Translations under genes and position numbers: made by a program
From: Todiramphus chloris collaris
Lineage: Eukaryota > Chordata > Aves > Coraciiformes > Alcedinidae
Reading direction: 5' to 3'
DNA length: 64,000 nt
NCBI GenBank assembly: GCA_025345505.1
Contig: JANVCC010000026.1
Location: forward strand, 993,069-1,057,068
The notes under the pieces: generated by a model
What the model was told of the DNA's origin: nothing
What the model saw: only the letters and a program-made list of their open reading frames with translations
The model's database searches: none
In this document: piece after piece, positions 1 through 12,746 of the stretch
Numbering within the stretch: position 1 is the first letter of the stretch
How the letters are laid out: every line of letters begins with the position of its first letter

Positions 1-201
1 GTTGTATCTGTTAAACAGATAAATGTTACTAATGGATCATACACACAAATTCTGAGCACTGAAAAAACACAAGGTTAGGGTTTTTTAAAGGTGTACAATT
101 AGTGAAACAGATGCAGATAATACATTTAGATTTTATTATTTGATACCAAGTATATGTGAATGAACATAGAAAACTGAATATCTCTTTCCAAGCTCAAAGG
201 G

Positions 202-221
202 TTTTTTTTTTTTTTTTTTTT
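202..221. repeat. Poly(T) tract, 20 nt
   Basis: An uninterrupted run of 20 T. It could be a simple homopolymer expansion or the poly(A) remnant of a minus-strand retrocopy. No recognisable gene copy lies beside it on either side, so the simple reading is preferred. Confidence 0.9.
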
Positions 222-445
222 CCAAAGGAATAGCCTATTAAAGTAGCTAATATCTCATTCTAGAAAGAAATGAGAAGTTCACCAAACATCTGCTGAAAAC
301 ATTAGGTCTGGTCAAAATGAAGCTTACAAGCCCTAAACTACTTCCTCTGTCTCGTTTGGAGGTAGGCTCATGCATGGAAAAAGCTATCTGTCTGTTAGGT
401 AGGAAAAGTGTCTGCTCTGGACTGAGAAGAATATAGATTTGTTTC

Positions 446-469
446 TTTTTTTTTTTTTTTTTTTTTTTT
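446..469. repeat. Poly(T) tract, 24 nt
   Basis: An uninterrupted run of 24 T, the longest homopolymer in the window, lying about 225 bp from the other T run. No coding remnant is seen next to it. Such runs are prone to length polymorphism and sequencing error. Confidence 0.9.
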
Positions 470-3037
470 GACTTGCATGGGATTTATAAGCCATACACTG
501 CCTTTTTTTTCTGGTAGCATCACACAGTGTCATGTTAGAATAGGATAAAGCAGTGGGAAGGGACCCACTCTGTGGGTGAAGGGAGAAATTCTGGTTCATC
601 CACAAAACAAAAATCCCCATCAGTGTAGCTGACAGACCATCTGGGCTGTTTGAGTGTGAACTGGAGATGATTTAGGTACACCAGAGCTTAGATGTCTCTC
701 AAGAAGTAGTTGCAGTAACCTCAAAACCAATCTTCAAAGGACTTTAAGTAGGACATATGCAGATAGAAAGCACCTAAAATATAGAAACTATGTATTGGCT
801 GTGTCTAGCTTGTGTCTTTCACATCTGAGAGATGCCCTGGGTACGTCAGGTGATGAGTATTGTCACATCTGGGAAGGACTAGAACACAGAAGTCCCACCT
901 CTGCATAGTCACTGACCTGAAGATTTATTTTACCTGGTTGTCACAGATTCACAGTGAATTCTCTTCTGTCCAAGCTGAGTATCTTTCTAGAGCTGTCTTT
1001 GCAGTATAGGTCTTGTTTGGTCTAGAATCCCTGCTAACAAAGGAATAATGTGACAAATACTTGAAATTTTTTTCACTACTGTTTACTAGATGAGTTCCTC
1101 CATTGAGGAGGCTCTGGCTCTGCTAAAATGCAGTGTTTATAGCATAGCTGCATTTGATTCAGCTGCAATTCACATGTTTTTGTGGCTTCTGTTTCATGAA
1201 TAAGGTGACGTTGGTAGATCATAGGCAGTTTTTAGGTAATATTACTCTGTGTGCATTCCAGCAAGTGTGGCCAACTGGATTTCCTTTGTGAGATCACAGA
1301 CTACTTTATGCACAAGCCTTGTTTCCTCATTCATAGTGCTTTTATTCCCTTTGCCTCTCCTTTTTTTATTATTTTTTAACTGCTTTGTGAACTGTATCTA
1401 GGTGCTTAATTGCTGACAATCACTACTGCTACTTGATAGATATATACACACACAGACTGTCCCACAGCTTTTTGGTGCAGCTAAAACTAAATCTCCAATT
1501 GCTTCAGATGCTGCTGCCTTCTGTAATGCTTCTGAATTCTGTCATGACTTGGAGTGGTAGCTGTAGATGCATGGGCCTAAAGCTGCCCGCTAGGAAGGAA
1601 GGTGCTCTTTTATTTGGTGGTATCAAAGTTTCTCTATCATGATCAAATTGAAAAGCAAAAATGTTTGCTCAACACAGTATTTTGTTGATCACCAAAACAT
1701 TGATAATATTTTAGTTCTGAGGGTGATTTCTGACAAAAACATTTGACTTCTGTTTTTCTTTATAATGACAGCCACATTTTTGCTTCTGTTTATTTCACTG
1801 AAGTGATGTCTAGGCAGCAAACTGGTGCCATATTCTCATTGTTCCAGAGAATTCCTAAGATGTCAGCTTTTCAGTTTTAAGACAATAATTTTTACCATAC
1901 GTGTTTCTCTCCAGAAACCCATTGTTTGCTCTGCACCTGAAAGCATTGTAATGTGGTGGTGTTGTGTATGAAGTGAACAAAGAAATGATTTTCATCAGTA
2001 TTGAAACATGTGACTCGAGCACCTTTGCACCTGCCAAAGTTGCACTCCTCAAAAAAATGAGGGTTCATCGTGTTTGAGGAGAGAACGGCGGCTGCACTTA
2101 TCTGTGCAATAGCTCTCCCTGCTTCCTGAGATTTCCAGGTCAGAGCTCCGCAGGGTGATCTGCGTACAGCATAAAATACATGTGCATCAACCTAGGGGAA
2201 CGCTGGCTGGGGGAGTTGAGCCAAAGGAATCTCCATCGTTCCCTCTGATTTCTGCCTCTCGTATCCTGTAGTCTCGCAGCAGCTCAAGTCCCCAGCCGGC
2301 TGTAGGTGCTGATGGGCTTGGCCGCAGATCGGTGATGAGAATACAAGTCATTCACCTTTGCGAGGCTCAGAATTCTGCAGCTGCTGAGACCGTAGAGGAC
2401 AGGAGACCCTTTCTTCAACCTGGAACATGACATGGCTCCACAAGCCAGGCTTGTTGTGCTTTGCAACACTTAATCAGAGCGCCTGCCTAAGTAGAACAAG
2501 GGGATTTCTCTGGGCACAGGCTGCCTTCTGGACCAGGACAGCATTGTGGCCATGCGCCTCTGAGGGAGAAAAATGGACTCCTAGGGTGTATATTTAAAGA
2601 AAAAATAATAAAAACTGTTAGATTGATAGCTCTGGCAATGTTCTGGGCTCAATAATAAGCTTAGAAAATATTACTGGGAATATTAACTGTGCCAGATACT
2701 TGCCAGTGTAAGCTGGAATTGTTAAAATGTTCTTGGGAATTGAGGGGAAGAAAAATCTCTCATCTTAACACACCCTTGGATATATTTAACAGGTTCTGCT
2801 GTTGTGAGTTGCTTCTGAAAGGCCACATGACGTGCCCAGGTATTTCCTTAACAACTTTTTCAGTTTCCCGAGTCTGGCATTTCACAGTAGCTTTACTACA
2901 GGCCTTTAATTGGTCTCTGTTGTATATCTGGCAGTTCTCTCCATCAGTTCAACCTTCCTGTTTGCATTACCTCCTGCTCTCAGTAACAGGAGATGTGTAC
3001 CTGTAGAGACTTTTTGGGCGTTTTTTAAACTCCATTT

Positions 3038-6000
3038 TTGAATGTTAAACTTCTTGTGAAACTACAAAGCCAGCCAGGCCAGTTTTACATCCTGGCAGTA
3101 GACAACCTTCTGCCCTTCAGCTTGTTTCAGCAGCATGGCTTTTCAGAACTGCTGTGCATTTTGACGATGCTTCTGTTGACCTGTGTGAGCTGTCCCACGC
3201 TGGGAATGTGGTCTCACATCTGCACCAGCACCTCGACCCCCTGGCACCTCTCTGTACCTGGGGAAGTAGCGTTGTTCTTCCTGGGCTCAGTGTCAAGCCC
3301 TGCAGGAGCAATGCCCAGAGCTGCAGCTTTGACCATGTGGCCTTCTCCAAAAACGCTGCTCAGATTTGTACTTAACATGTCTTCAAAGGTTGAGTTTATC
3401 ACTTGCTCAGTGAGCGGGTTGTGCTCCTGAGTTTGCTCCTTAGCTGAGTAACCCTAAACACTGCTGTCAAAAGCTGCTTTTCGTGAGCTTGGATGCTGGC
3501 TGCCCGAGGGTCTGAGCTTTTCTTTGGTGCAATTTTCCATTCCAGTTCTGGCTCCTTGGTGGTCATTTGTGTTGGAGCTACAGAGGTTAAACCCTCATTA
3601 GCTTCTCCCCTCTAATTCCTCACCTGGGTATTTCTAAACATTTCCTTTGTACTGTGCATCCCTAGAGGTTTCATTTCTCTCCTTCTTACTTTAGCCACGC
3701 TATTATGCAAAATTATGCAGCAGTAAAGAATTATGCTGACACGTGATGTGCTGTTGGCTTCATGGATGGCTCAGAGAACATGGGGATTGGGATTCTCAGT
3801 ACCTCAGGATGGTGGGAACAGGTAGAGACTGTTCTTTCTCCTGCTAGAAAGGAGTTTCACCAGCTCAGTTGTTGTCCAGCTCTGTACTCTAGCAAGAGCG
3901 GGAGGTCCTGTGTCTGTGTGTGAACAAGCTGGGTGTTGTGGAGATGTTCCTTTAAAAACCTTCTACAAAGACTTCAAATGAAAGCTTAGATTCTTCACCC
4001 TGATTTACAAAGGCTATGGCCTTCATTAAAAGGCCCAACAGAGTCTTCTGTCACCAGAGGCAATAATTTTACCAGCTTTTGTTCCCGTGGAAGTTGAATA
4101 AAAAGCACCAGAAAGCTGTAAAATCCTAAATTCAGAGGATTCACTGCACGGAGGATGGAAGTGATCGTTGCAAACTACATCTGAACGCAGTAGTCCGTTT
4201 CTGTTCCGTTCACTTCGCAAAGATACGCGATACTCACTGGTAGGGTAAAACTATGTGAAGCAGCTGCACTGACAGATAAGATGAATTATCCTGTACATTG
4301 CTGACATTAACCCTACTTGTCATCAGGGCTGGGGGAAGAGTTGCCCCTCATCAGGTCATTTTGTGAACACATTTACTACCAAGGCATTAGTTTAAATTAT
4401 CATAAAACATAATGTGTCCAAATGGAGACAGTCACCTGTGGCTTTCTATCAATGTTTTAGGGTGGTTCTATCTCTTAGACCTTAAAATGTTGGAGGGGTA
4501 AATGTTAGCAGCTATCAGCTAGACTTGGGAGTTCCCGTAGAGCATATACACCTTAGACACCCTTGGAAGTGACTCCCCACAGTGAACTGGGGATGCTGTC
4601 ATTAAAAATATCCCTGAGACTGGAAAGCTGGTCTGGGCTGTAACCACCTCTTCTGCTTTCTATAGAGACGTTGTTCAAATATGGGTAGGAAGAAGTCCTG
4701 GCACACAACGGGGTATAGGATGTCTAGCTGATGAACATCGTGTGAGAAGGCTGTGCAGGCTTCGTTCCTGTGGCGGTGAGGCAGGTGGGCCTCTGCCAGC
4801 TGGGTGACATCATGGCTGCAGGAACGCTGGTCTCGTTCTTCTCGTGCTTTGGGGAGAGTCTCCAGTGTGTACCTTTGGGTACAGAGATCTGCAGGGCCGA
4901 AGATGGCTCCTTGCCTTTGTGGAGATCTCTAGTTGGGGGCACTACATCCATGAGCTTCTAGGGACTGAACCTGTTGTAATTACATTGATACCAAGTCCCT
5001 GTTTGAAGTCTTAGTGGGAAGCGTGTTCAGATTTGCAGAGAAGAAAAGTGTTAGTGTTTGTGGAGAAGTAACAGTTGTAACTTCTAGCAGTCTGGGGCTG
5101 CCCATCCCCTAGTTTGCAACAGTCAGCTAAATAGAAGTAGGAAAGCCAAGAAGAAATATAAAGTGTTAACTTGATTAAATCTGGAGTGGGGCTGCCCACC
5201 TGTTCTTCTAAATATAAGTGACTCTGCAACACGACCCGTTAGTCGTCAGAGGTGGGTAAGCCAGCGAGAGCTTGCGCTGAGCCCTGGGCGCTCTGACCGT
5301 GAGTGGGGGCGAGCCAAGGAAGGCAGAAGCCTGCAAGAATGTCTTGGCACTACTTCCTGGCTCTCACGGTGACCTTAGACACATATCACTTCATGTAATA
5401 TTTGTTTCGAATGTGTGTAGTCAGCTCCAACGGCTCGTTGATCCCAGCTAAGCTCTTTGGCTTGGCTCTGCTGTCAAGTGTTCTTGTTTGCCCAGGTCTA
5501 GCGCGTTCTGTGGCTAAAAGCTACAGGCCTTTCCTTGCTCTGTGGAAAGAAATTGTTGTAATCACTTGCTGAAACAGCTCTGACTTACAGCATGAAGGTT
5601 GCCTGATGCTGACGAGCTTTGGTGCAAAGCTCTACCAAGCAGACCTGCCTCTGGATCTTACCCGCGGCAGGAAGGAAGGAGGTGTCTCACAGGAGCTCCT
5701 TTAAACAACTTCTCAGCATCCTTCTCCATAGGACCAAGTCTGCATAGGCCGTGTGAATCTCTGGTCTTCAGTATTGAATCTCAGTGCTTCACGGGTGACA
5801 GTCATCCTCCAAGAACAGCTAATTAGCTTTTTATTTAAACGAGCCCAGACACCAACCTTTCGTGAGTATGGCACGTTTGCCAATTGCAACTCGGAGCAGA
5901 GCTCTTGAGTGCTCTTGGTAATTCCACACCTTCCTCTGAGGCACGGTTTCTGTGTTCTCTCCTACAGAATCTTCTGCTCTGCTGCTCCTCCTCTCCTAAA

Positions 6001-9000
6001 ATACAGGCTTATTATTTACTCTGCCTGACATATCCGTTTTCTTGAGGGGCCCTGGCTATCAAGTATTAAATATCTGTTTTGGTGAAGTAATGTTACGTTT
6101 CCGCTAATGCTGTAACTCTGCCTGGCTGCAGTGACCCTGTGTTGGTGGTTCTGAAACCCTTCAGAGCCAGCAGCTGCCTTTGGGAATACAGGTTGTTTTC
6201 TGTCCCAGGGGCACTAATTTGAAGCAGCAGCCCACCTTCTGGTGATAATACAGAGCTCGGCTGATCCTTGCAGTATAACAGCTATTGAAATTCTTCCTTC
6301 CCTCACATTTAATTTATATGTTTTATTTATATACATTGCATATTGCATTTGTTACTGGGTTAAAAATCCCATTCCTAATGACTTCCGTGGCAATAGCTGT
6401 AGATATTGCATAAATAACAAGCTTTTCTGCTGAGGAGAGATTTACAGCTTCCCAAATTGCACCATTTCTTCGTCAGGCTTATTAAAAATTCTCAAAGGGC
6501 ACTTTATTTTCCCCTCCCTCCCCTTTCCCTGCTGCTGTATCTGTAACTGGGTGCTCTCAGCCCTGGGCAAGCAAGCGGGCTCTGCGTCCTGCCCCGGTGC
6601 CGTCGCACCTCAGCTCTGCTCGCAGTGCTGCGCTCATTTGCCCCTGCACTTCAGCTGAGCGCAGGTTATGGGCACAAAAATGAGTTGTGAAAGACTCTTC
6701 TTTCTAGCGAATTTATGCTGTGGGGAATTCCAGTAGAGATTAGCTTTTTGGACTGTAAAAACTTCTTTCAAATCTCTTGTAAGCTGGATGTGAATTCTAG
6801 TTTCCTGAGGTAAATAAATACAACTTTCCAATCCTGTTTCATCCACCTGCCAAAACTGGCTCCGTAAGGGCAGCCAGAATCTATTATTGGTTTACACTGG
6901 TGCAAATCTTCTGACGGTAAAGGTTGAATCTGTGTAACTGAGAATGGAATTTGGCTTCTGGCCTTTGTATTTTCTATGGCCTGTGGTTCAGCCTGAGCTC
7001 TGTGACCAGATGTAACAACAAGGGGAAGAAAAGATATAGGCTTTTGTTTTAAAGTGTACATGCAGGTGAGCATATGAGTGTGTGTCAATGCTTAAATTCC
7101 TTAGTTCTCCTTTGTGTGCTAATAAGCCTACATGATTTAATTTATATTAGATATACCTCCAAGTATAAATTTATTTTGAGTTGTCTTTTCCTTCCTGAAG
7201 AGTAGTGGGCTTTGGGAGTCTTTAGTATATGTGCCTGAAAGCCAGGCTGTCAGTGTTCTTCTCTGACGCAGGGAGTATTGGAGAGTCAGCTTTGCCAGTT
7301 TGTGCAGCACATGACACCCACCCACAGTGGTTAGAAGTGGGGTTCCATGAGAACACAGACCAGCGAGAAGGAACTGTTGCTTTTTTCTATCTTGCTGGCT
7401 TTTATTTCTCTGTTTCCTTTTTATTGTGACATCTTCAGATGCTGTAATCATCATTTATTTTCAGCCGGATGCTTCCACGTTTCCAAGAAAATCCAGGAGC
7501 TTTCTTTGTGTGTTAGGTAATGTTAGGAGCAATGAGTCTGAAAAATTCAATTCAGCAAAAATTCTAATGATGGTTTCTTAGAGAAGCAAATTATTTTGAC
7601 TGTGGAAAGAACACTTGTGTGTAGAAAAGCTTCAAAATAATAATTTGACCTTCTGTCCAGCGTGGAGGTTCAGAGTCTGAGTTTCAAGGGGTTAAAATGT
7701 GAACTGTGATTTCTCATCATGTTTTGATGGGCATTAAAGTTGGCACATCAGCTCGCTAATGGATTTGGTTTGTCCTTGACTTTGTTGTCTGGTATTTGCA
7801 AACAGCAGTTGCTTTCAGAAAGGCTTTTTCTAAATATTGTGCTAGTGCAAAAATCTGATATGTAAGCTAGGAATTCTTTTCCTTACAATCCTTATTAGGG
7901 TGTTTCTGGATCTGGGGGTGTTTAATTCAGACTCTTTACAGATTTGCCTCCAAGGCTGTTTGACCCTCCTGTGGGAACTCAGAATCTGGGATGATTGTTG
8001 GATCTTTCCTTTCTGATACCAAAAGAGGGAAGGAAACTGAAACCAGCAGGGTAGTCCCATGAGGTTTCCTCTGAAAACATGTCTGCCCAGCCTCTGAGGT
8101 GGATGAATATCTTGGGTCATCGGAGCCTGCCTAGCAAATGCGCTGAATGGTGGTGGGAGAGGGCAGAAAGCTGGATAGTTCTGGCAGAAATGTGGAGAGG
8201 GGAAAAAAAAAAAAAAAGGGCCAGGTCAGAACCCCAAAGCTGGTTTCAGCTCTGCTTTCCAGGGGCTGCAGCGAGAAGACCTTTTAAAAGTCTGCCTCTT
8301 CTCCTGGTGCGTTGCAGGAGATGTGCAAGGATGGCGGCTGGTCCGCTTCGGTTCAGTTTGGGTTTGGTGGTGTGTGGTTGCTTTGGTTCTGCTGTGGGGT
8401 TTTTTCCTGAAGTTTTCTGCAAGTTGTAAGCAATGTTGTAATCTTGTGCTTTGTGAGGACGAGTTCACGTTTCAGTGGAGACAAAGCTAGTAGGTTGGGA
8501 AAGGCCTGAGTGCATTAAAAATTAAATTGTTTTGACCTTTATTTATCTTGATAGATATATAAAAACCAGAATGAACCAAGAGTGACTTCTCCATGTATTA
8601 TCTCTCTCCTCACCCCTGAAGCTAATACTGACATCAGCCATTCTGTAATGCTGCATAGCGTACTCAGACCCTTTTTTTTTTTCCCTGCTGCTTTACATCA
8701 GCAGGAGGTTTGGCTTAGATGAGTAGTGAGAATGTATAATAAAGAAGGGGCAATGAGGAATGACGTGCTTTTGAAGAGTACGTGGCAAGTAACATGAATC
8801 TGGCTTATGCTATGGAGCCGAGTGACAAAACGGCCCTAAGTGGCGTGAGAAATCCTACCCTGGGGAAGGCCGATGTCGCGGCTGTTCCTGGCTCCAGCCG
8901 AGGGGATGGCCAGCCGAGGAAGAGGAGGGTGTGTGCAGGCAGGACCTGGTCCCCAGGCTCTCCTGGGGCTGGTGACATGCAGCAGTAACTTATATCTCTG

Positions 9001-9370
9001 GGAGTGGGGCTGTTGCTTGTTCGACAGCTGGCACTACTGGTGACGCTCATATGCTTCTCTAGCTACAAAAAGAAAAGATATCAAGGCACGCTTTTACAGG
9101 AAAGAGTGATAGAAGAACTTTTTATCTGCCATTTCACACAGAAAATTTGGTGTTCTGGCAAGAAAAATTGTTCCTGGATGTGCCATCAGTCTGGAAGTTT
9201 AAAAGGCAGCTGCAGGCATATGGGAGATCCTGGTTTCAAGATCCACTGAATGACCTCCACCCCGCAGTTGGCTGTGGGAGTTCCAAACCCTCTCGGTAGC
9301 AGGAAGTGTTACAAGCTTTTGAATTATCCATCTAGAATAATTTTTAATTTTTCTAGTGCTGATTTTTCCT
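3038..9370. other. Unique non-coding sequence
   Basis: No gene recognised. Between about 3038 and 3430 four open frames overlap on both strands (the longest 130 codons). This reflects a locally GC-richer, stop-poor patch; none of the four peptides was recognised. The motif ATTATGC occurs three times at 3702-3708, 3712-3718 and 3730-3736. A 15-nt A run lies at 8203-8217. The rest is featureless by eye. Confidence 0.55.
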
Positions 9371-9437
9371 TCTCTGGCAGGGAGGCCGAACTCCATGATC
9401 TCCAGAGGTCCCTTCCAACCTCTACCATTCTGTGATT
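9371..9437 (+). mobile_element. CR1 LINE, 3' tail fragment
   Basis: A short piece of the CR1 3' end in the forward orientation. It begins in the segment corresponding to CTCTGGCAGGG, continues through GATCTCCAGAGGTCCCTTCC and ends at CCATTCTGTGATT. This is the usual CR1 3' untranslated end with a partial octamer tail. Upstream sequence does not match the CR1 coding region, so the copy is strongly 5'-truncated, as is normal for this non-LTR family. Confidence 0.9.
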
Positions 9438-10621
9438 TCTTTGTTGTCAAGACTCAGTTTAAATATGGTGTACTGTCCACTAAGGCATTTAAGAAAATGA
9501 GGAGATGTAGTAATCTAGTGTATGTAGGAGAAAGTGCAAAACAGTGCAGCGCAATTAATTGTGATCTGAAGATGCTGGCATTTGTCAAATGATGTGTAGG
9601 ATGACATGGGGATCATGAGAATGAACTCCAAGTAGCCTCTGATCTTAACGGGGAAATTGTGAAGCCATGTACAAAGCTGCTTATGGTCTGTATTGTAATG
9701 GGTGCCTGCTGACCAAGGAAACGAGTTTCTCTTGCCTGTTAGGAATCAGTTCTTAGCAGATAAATAGTCCCCTTCATTTTCCTTTTGTGGCTTTTTAATC
9801 TTGATTCCCCCCCTCGCTTTATTTTCTCTTTTTTTTTTTTTTTTCTCATCAGTTCAGAAAATTAAACATGAAGTGTGCAAACAGATGAACTTTGGGGATA
9901 AGTGGGGGGTCAGGCTCTCTGCTTTTGAGTATCTGTACAGTTCGTAGTCAGGGATGAAATGCTCAAGAACTCTCCCTAAGAATCCTTCTATTGCTAAAAT
10001 CAGGGAATGTTTTACTGCCTCTTCTCTGGTTATAAGATTGTTGTGTCTTAAGCCTCTTTAACCTTCTGGTAAGTTGAGTGAAGCGTTCACCGGAGAATGC
10101 AGCTGCAGAAACCCACTCTCCTCAGCTTGTGAACTCAACTGTTTGCCTTTTAGGAAAGGATCATGACAAAAGATCAGTTAAACTCTGGAGCTGCTTGCAA
10201 AACCACACCCGGCTGTGCTGCTGAATGCCATGGGGCAAGGCTTTTTTCAGGCTCTTCCCTGCCTTTTCTTCCACAGCTCTCTTAGAAACAAATAGAAAAT
10301 GGAAAGAGTACCGAGCAGAGTTGTTCTAGGTGCCTTTGGGTTAGTGGACCTCCAATCAACTAGAAGACCTTTTGCCGTAACCCCTTCTTTAAAACAATAA
10401 TTGCAAAGATTAAAATCTGTTTTTGTCTTTTTTCTTGTTTGCTGTACATTTAGGGGTGAGGAAAGGAGGGAGAGACAGCGAGCCATCTAAGCCCCTTCTG
10501 ATAACCTTCTACTCTGCATTTAATACTTTCCTTAAAGTAAGGGTGTTACAGCATCACCTTGGGCAAAGTGTTTAATACCTGGGGTGGGTAAGGGTTTGGT
10601 GAGACTGGTGTTACTACTCTC
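9438..10621. other. Unique non-coding sequence, T run and possible ancient MIR trace
   Basis: No gene recognised. There is a 16-nt T run at 9829-9844. A segment at about 10554-10585 (CACCTTGGGCAAAGTG followed by TTTAATACCTGGGG) resembles the conserved core of MIR-type SINEs, but the match is short and could be chance. The interval ends at the start of a CR1 copy. Confidence 0.5.
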
Positions 10622-10950
10622 TACAGCTACCCGAAAGGACATTGCAGAGAGGCTGGTGCTGGTCTCTTCTCTCGGGTAATTAGTGACAGAACAAGAGGGA
10701 ATGGCCTAAAGCTGAGACAAGGTAGGTTTAGACTGGACACTAGGAAAAAATTCTTCACGGAAAGTGTGGTGAGATATTGGAATGGGCTGCCCAGGGAGGT
10801 GGGTGAGTCGACATCCCTGGAAGTGTTTAAGCATCGCTGAGATGTGGTGTTGGGGGATATGGTCTAGGGGTGAACTTGTAGAGTAGGGCTAATAGTTGGA
10901 CATGATGAACCCAAGGGTCTTTTCCAACCTAAATGATTCTGTGATTCTGT
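10622..10950 (+). mobile_element. CR1 LINE, 5'-truncated copy with ORF2 end and 3' tail
   Basis: A forward-strand CR1 copy of about 330 bp. The first two thirds encode the C-terminal end of the CR1 reverse-transcriptase ORF: the decayed frame reads through [11 protein letters not shown], then WNGLPREV, then SLEVFK, the typical CR1 order. The frame then meets a TGA within a segment that is usually still coding, so the copy is dead. The 3' part runs through a GGTCTTTTCCAACCT segment to an ATGATTCTGTGATTCTGT tail. This tail type is shared with the copy at 62.7-62.9 kb and differs from the more frequent GGTCCCTTCC type. Confidence 0.93.
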
Positions 10951-12599
10951 ATTTAATTCATTATACTGAACCACCTACCTACCACATGTACAGAACCCTG
11001 ACCCATGAGGGTAGTTCTGGTGTTGTGTGAAATGGGGTACACAGGGTCATTTCACTTGGACTGGGAGTGGGCAGCTTTTGCAGTTGAGGAGAACAGGGAC
11101 TCTTGCCTCTAGAAGTGACAAAGATGAGTGGCCTAAGGGGGAAAATTATCATGGAAAAGGGAAAAAAAATGTGTGGCAAACCAGCTTGTGGTAACCTTTC
11201 CATACGGGACTGCCAGGCACTTGGGGAGCAGAGAACACGTCTTACAGAGTCCCATCAAAATGCTGCTGCCAGGCTGTCTGACTTTCAGCTGTTTAGTTTT
11301 GTAAATGCCTTTACTCCTCAGCTATGGTTATACCCAACCAGTGGAATTTCAGATGATGTTTTCAGCAGTTCAGATATTCATGCTTAAGTCTCTTGTCCCA
11401 AAATAGTCTTTTTTTCAGATGGGTATTTTCTCTATATTGGCATGACTCAATGAGCAATAAATCATGATTTTTATTTTTTGACTCAATTGTCCTGTTGCAA
11501 AATGGAAGAAGAAATTTGTTATCATTTCTAAGTGGGAAAGGTTTTTGGATGCTTTTTGTAGTTTTAGTTGAAATCAAAACCTTTTTTTAGTGTCAAATTG
11601 AGATTTAAACACCTAGAACTGAGAAATTAAGGATAAGTCAGTATTAAACAGACATACTTTAAATTTTCACAAAGTTTTCAACGTGAGTAATTACAAACAG
11701 ATGACCCTCAGTGTGCCACTCGGTATCAAAGTTTATGCTGCTGGCAAGGTCACTTTTCCTGCAGTTGTGATACAGTAAGAGTTGTTCGGGTTTTTTCACA
11801 AAAATCTCTGACCGATTGCAGGGATCGGGTTTTGTGACTGAATTCTGAACATCTTGGTACTGTGAAGAGTTTGGAGTCTGCAACACCCCCTGTGAAGCAA
11901 AACCAAGGTTGATGCCGGGAAACTTTGTAGCTCTGTTCTGTAGATGAAATGGGGCTGTCTCTTCTGCTTTGGGTCAGTGTCCTCAGTGGCCGGTGGGCTC
12001 AGGGGATTGCGATCAGGTTGCCTCCATCTGTAGGTTACTAGCAAACATCCTGCTGACCTCTGAGTGTAATTCTTGTAGTCAGGTTCTTAGGTGCCTCAAT
12101 GAGGGATTAGCATTGGCTCCCCCTGTTCTGCACCCTTTTGGGAATCTCCATCTCTGCGGCCCCACTCGGGCACATGTCACACGATACTTACCTAAGATAG
12201 GGATTCCCTTTCCCTGGTGGAATATTTCAGCAGGAGAGCTGTATGGCTTCAGAAGGTCAGATACTTAAAGCAAATGCCAGAACTTTTGTCAGCTGTTTTG
12301 TTTTTATTTATAAGGCAGCAGATTTTGTTATCTTCCTAGTAAAGGTTGGCTCACTGTCCTGCGGGAACAGCAGCACCCTGAAGTAGATGTTCCTGGGTAG
12401 TTAGCTTCAGTGCCCATCAGTAACAAAATCAAAGACAGAAGCACCAGCAACTGAAGCACTTTCTATTTGTCATTCTGCTAGTATTTTTAGGAAGCTGATG
12501 GAATTTGGCTTGTCATCTAATGCGCTGATCCTTTGCCAAATGTCAGGTCCCCTGACCAGCCGCCCAAGTCACTCTACCAACTGTCACCTTCCCTTGCAG
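10951..12599. other. Unique non-coding sequence
   Basis: No gene or repeat was recognised between the CR1 tail and the exon-like segment at 12600. Open frames are short (under 100 codons) and occur on both strands without splice or codon support. Confidence 0.55.
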
Positions 12600-12746
12600 G
12601 AGGTGGAATGCGCTGGGGTCGGGGACTTGCTGAAGAGGGACGAGGCTCTGCCAGCAGCTCCAATTAAACAGCCACAGAGCAGCAGCTGTGAAAAATTCAT
12701 CAATCCCAGAATGATTCGTATTGGAATGAAACCACCTCACAACTAG
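12600..12746 (+). other. Candidate terminal coding exon (unidentified)
   Basis: A possible 3'-terminal exon. A good splice acceptor (CACCTTCCCTTGCAG) ends at 12599. From 12600 the frame is open for 48 codons and closes at a TAG at 12744-12746. The peptide is hydrophilic and ends with SCEKFINPRMIRIGMKPPHN. I do not recognise it. An inverted octamer motif (ATTTGCAT) follows at 12754-12761, so the segment could instead be part of a conserved regulatory element. No partner exon and no nearby polyadenylation signal were established. Chance occurrence is quite possible. Confidence 0.2.

Larger units (their letters stand above)
1..3037. other. Unique non-coding sequence with T tracts
   Basis: No gene or transposon was recognised. 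The stretch holds two long homopolymer T runs (annotated separately), a very short TA/CA alternating run near 1437-1454, and several AATAAA-like A-rich spots near 2600 with no associated coding frame. Open frames are under 110 codons and none looks like a known protein. Intron or intergenic DNA is the most likely interpretation. Confidence 0.6.

Noticed and set aside
73-84. Telomere-like TTAGGG word near the window start
   Set aside because: A single unit without repetition is not an interstitial telomere tract.
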